Below, piece by piece: positions 63,171 through 64,000 of a DNA stretch of 64,000 nucleotides. The stretch comes from Streptomyces sp. NBC_00390 (lineage in GTDB: Bacteria > Actinomycetota > Actinomycetes > Streptomycetales > Streptomycetaceae). A program made the position numbers and the translations under genes. The stretch spans positions 124,001-188,000 of the forward strand of contig NZ_CP107945.1 of the NCBI RefSeq assembly GCF_036057275.1, in the 5' to 3' direction. Below the pieces are notes generated by a model. That model saw only the letters and a list, made by a program, of their open reading frames with translations, searched no databases and was not told the DNA's origin. Every line of letters starts with the position of its first letter. The first letter of the stretch is position 1.

Positions 63171-64000
63171 TCAGTCGATGCCGCGGCCTCGCTCGAAGCG
63201 TCTGTGGCCTTCGGCGAGAGCGACCAGCGGCTCGGGATAGCCGCCGCGGGTGCGGTCGTGGCGCCGGAGCTTCCAGGGTTCGTGCACAGCAGTTCCTCGA
63301 AGGTCTTCGAGCTCGGGTACCCAGCGCCGTACGTACGTGCCGTCCGGGTCGTGGAGCCGGCCCTGGCGAACGGGGTCGAGTACGCGGTTCGGCCGGGTGT
63401 CCGTGCCCGTTCCTGCGACCCACTGCCAGTTGAGCTGGTTGTTCGCCAGATCACCGTCGACCAGCAGGTCGAGGAAGTGCCGGGCGCCGGTGCGCCAGTC
63501 CACGTACAGCGTCTTGGCCAGGAAGCTCGCGGCCAGCAGTCTCCCCCGGTTGTGCATCCAGCCTTCGTGGCGCAGCTGGCGCATGGCGGCGTCGACGACC
63601 GGGTAGCCGGTGCGCCCGTTCTTCCATGCTTCGATGTCGTCCTCGGCCTCGCTACCGGTGCGCCAGAGGTCGTGCCGGTCGCGGTAGTCGTCGGCTGCGG
63701 CGCGGGGCCGCGCGGCGAGCACCTGGTGGTGGAAGTCGCGCCAGCAGAGCTGGCGTACGTACGCGTCGGCGCCCGGACCGCCCGCGGAGCGGGCGCGGTG
63801 GACGACTTCGGCTGCGGAGAGCGTGCCGAAGTGCAGGTGGGCAGAGAGCTTCGACGTGGCATCGGCCGCAAGGTCGTCACGCATCTGCTCGTACCGCCCG
63901 AGCCCGCTTCGGAGCCATCGCGCCAGCTGCTTGCGAGCCTCGCTCTCCCCGCCGTCGGCCAGGCCTTCGCCGACCCCTGCGACGTCTTTGCGGGAGGGGA
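63171..64000 (-). CDS. Deoxyribodipyrimidine photo-lyase, C-terminal part (runs off the right edge)
   Basis: About 276 residues visible, starting at the window edge in frame (RKQLARWLRSGLGRYEQMRD). FAD-binding landmarks: ATSKLSAHLHFGTLSAAEVV, VRQLCWRDFHHQVLAARPRA, GRTGYPVVDAAMRQLRHEGW, MHNRGRLLAASFLAKTLYVD, and DLANNQLNWQWVAGTGTDTR. The Trp of WRDFhhqvl and GxTGyPvvDAaMRqL-xTGwMHNRvRM segments mark a class I CPD photolyase that repairs UV dimers with blue light. The N-terminal antenna domain must lie beyond 64000. Confidence 0.93.
   Translation of the reverse strand, partial: PSRKDVAGVGEGLADGGESEARKQLARWLRSGLGRYEQMRDDLAADATSKLSAHLHFGTLSAAEVVHRARSAGGPGADAYVRQLCWRDFHHQVLAARPRAAADDYRDRHDLWRTGSEAEDDIEAWKNGRTGYPVVDAAMRQLRHEGWMHNRGRLLAASFLAKTLYVDWRTGARHFLDLLVDGDLANNQLNWQWVAGTGTDTRPNRVLDPVRQGRLHDPDGTYVRRWVPELEDLRGTAVHEPWKLRRHDRTRGGYPEPLVALAEGHRRFERGRGID

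Overview
The window is high-GC actinobacterial DNA with the gene families, GTG/TTG starts and GGAGG-type ribosome binding sites of Streptomyces. A telomere operon (tap-tpg, 52.0-54.7 kb), a small plasmid-type parA pair (29.2-30.1 kb) and a dense scatter of broken transposases and single-base frameshifts place it on a linear replicon: a linear plasmid or the terminal arm of a linear chromosome. No rRNA, tRNA or CRISPR array was seen.

0-30 kb is mostly small hypothetical, secreted and one-off metabolic genes mixed with gene wreckage. Intact genes include a TMEM175-type channel, a Tat-lipoprotein amine oxidase whose sequence order is circularly permuted, a DUF4240 protein, a methyltransferase, a DUF6355 secreted peptide, two VOC proteins (one here, one at 60 kb), a 2H phosphoesterase, an AraC regulator, two tandem secreted paralogues sharing 100 identical bases, a TetR/DUF2867 divergent pair with two matching operator-like repeats, a secreted endonuclease I and a secreted trypsin. 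Broken genes include a fascin-like secreted protein, a GNAT, a NERD protein, a DUF6461-like gene, a tyrosine recombinase, a serine resolvase and pieces of IS4, IS5, IS21 and IS200 transposases.

30-39 kb holds a two-gene membrane-anchored pair, a TIGR01777 epimerase, and the most striking conflict-type module: a small EACC1-like protein followed by a 1506-residue caspase / STAND NTPase / transmembrane / 14-blade WD40 protein. This is the architecture expected of a regulated cell-suicide or anti-invader switch.

40-47 kb is a terpenoid locus: an intact class I terpene synthase with two conventional P450s, one CYP157-like P450 that lacks the ExxR motif, and two dead P450 remnants (one has lost exactly the haem-ligand segment).

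47-56 kb carries a lipoprotein, an IS605-type element with a crippled TnpB plus an Arc-like gene sitting against an M20 peptidase remnant, a free-standing SecDF-P1-head lipoprotein, the tap-tpg telomere operon, and a divergent ArsR/MFS pair around a nearly ideal 13+3+13 operator. 57-64 kb has a YbaK-like deacylase, an isoleucine-dioxygenase-like hydroxylase with a LysE exporter, VOC and GNAT proteins, TnpB remnants, a DUF2071 protein and the C-terminal part of a DNA photolyase running off the right edge.

All family assignments are from reading the translations and memory of the families; no search was run.
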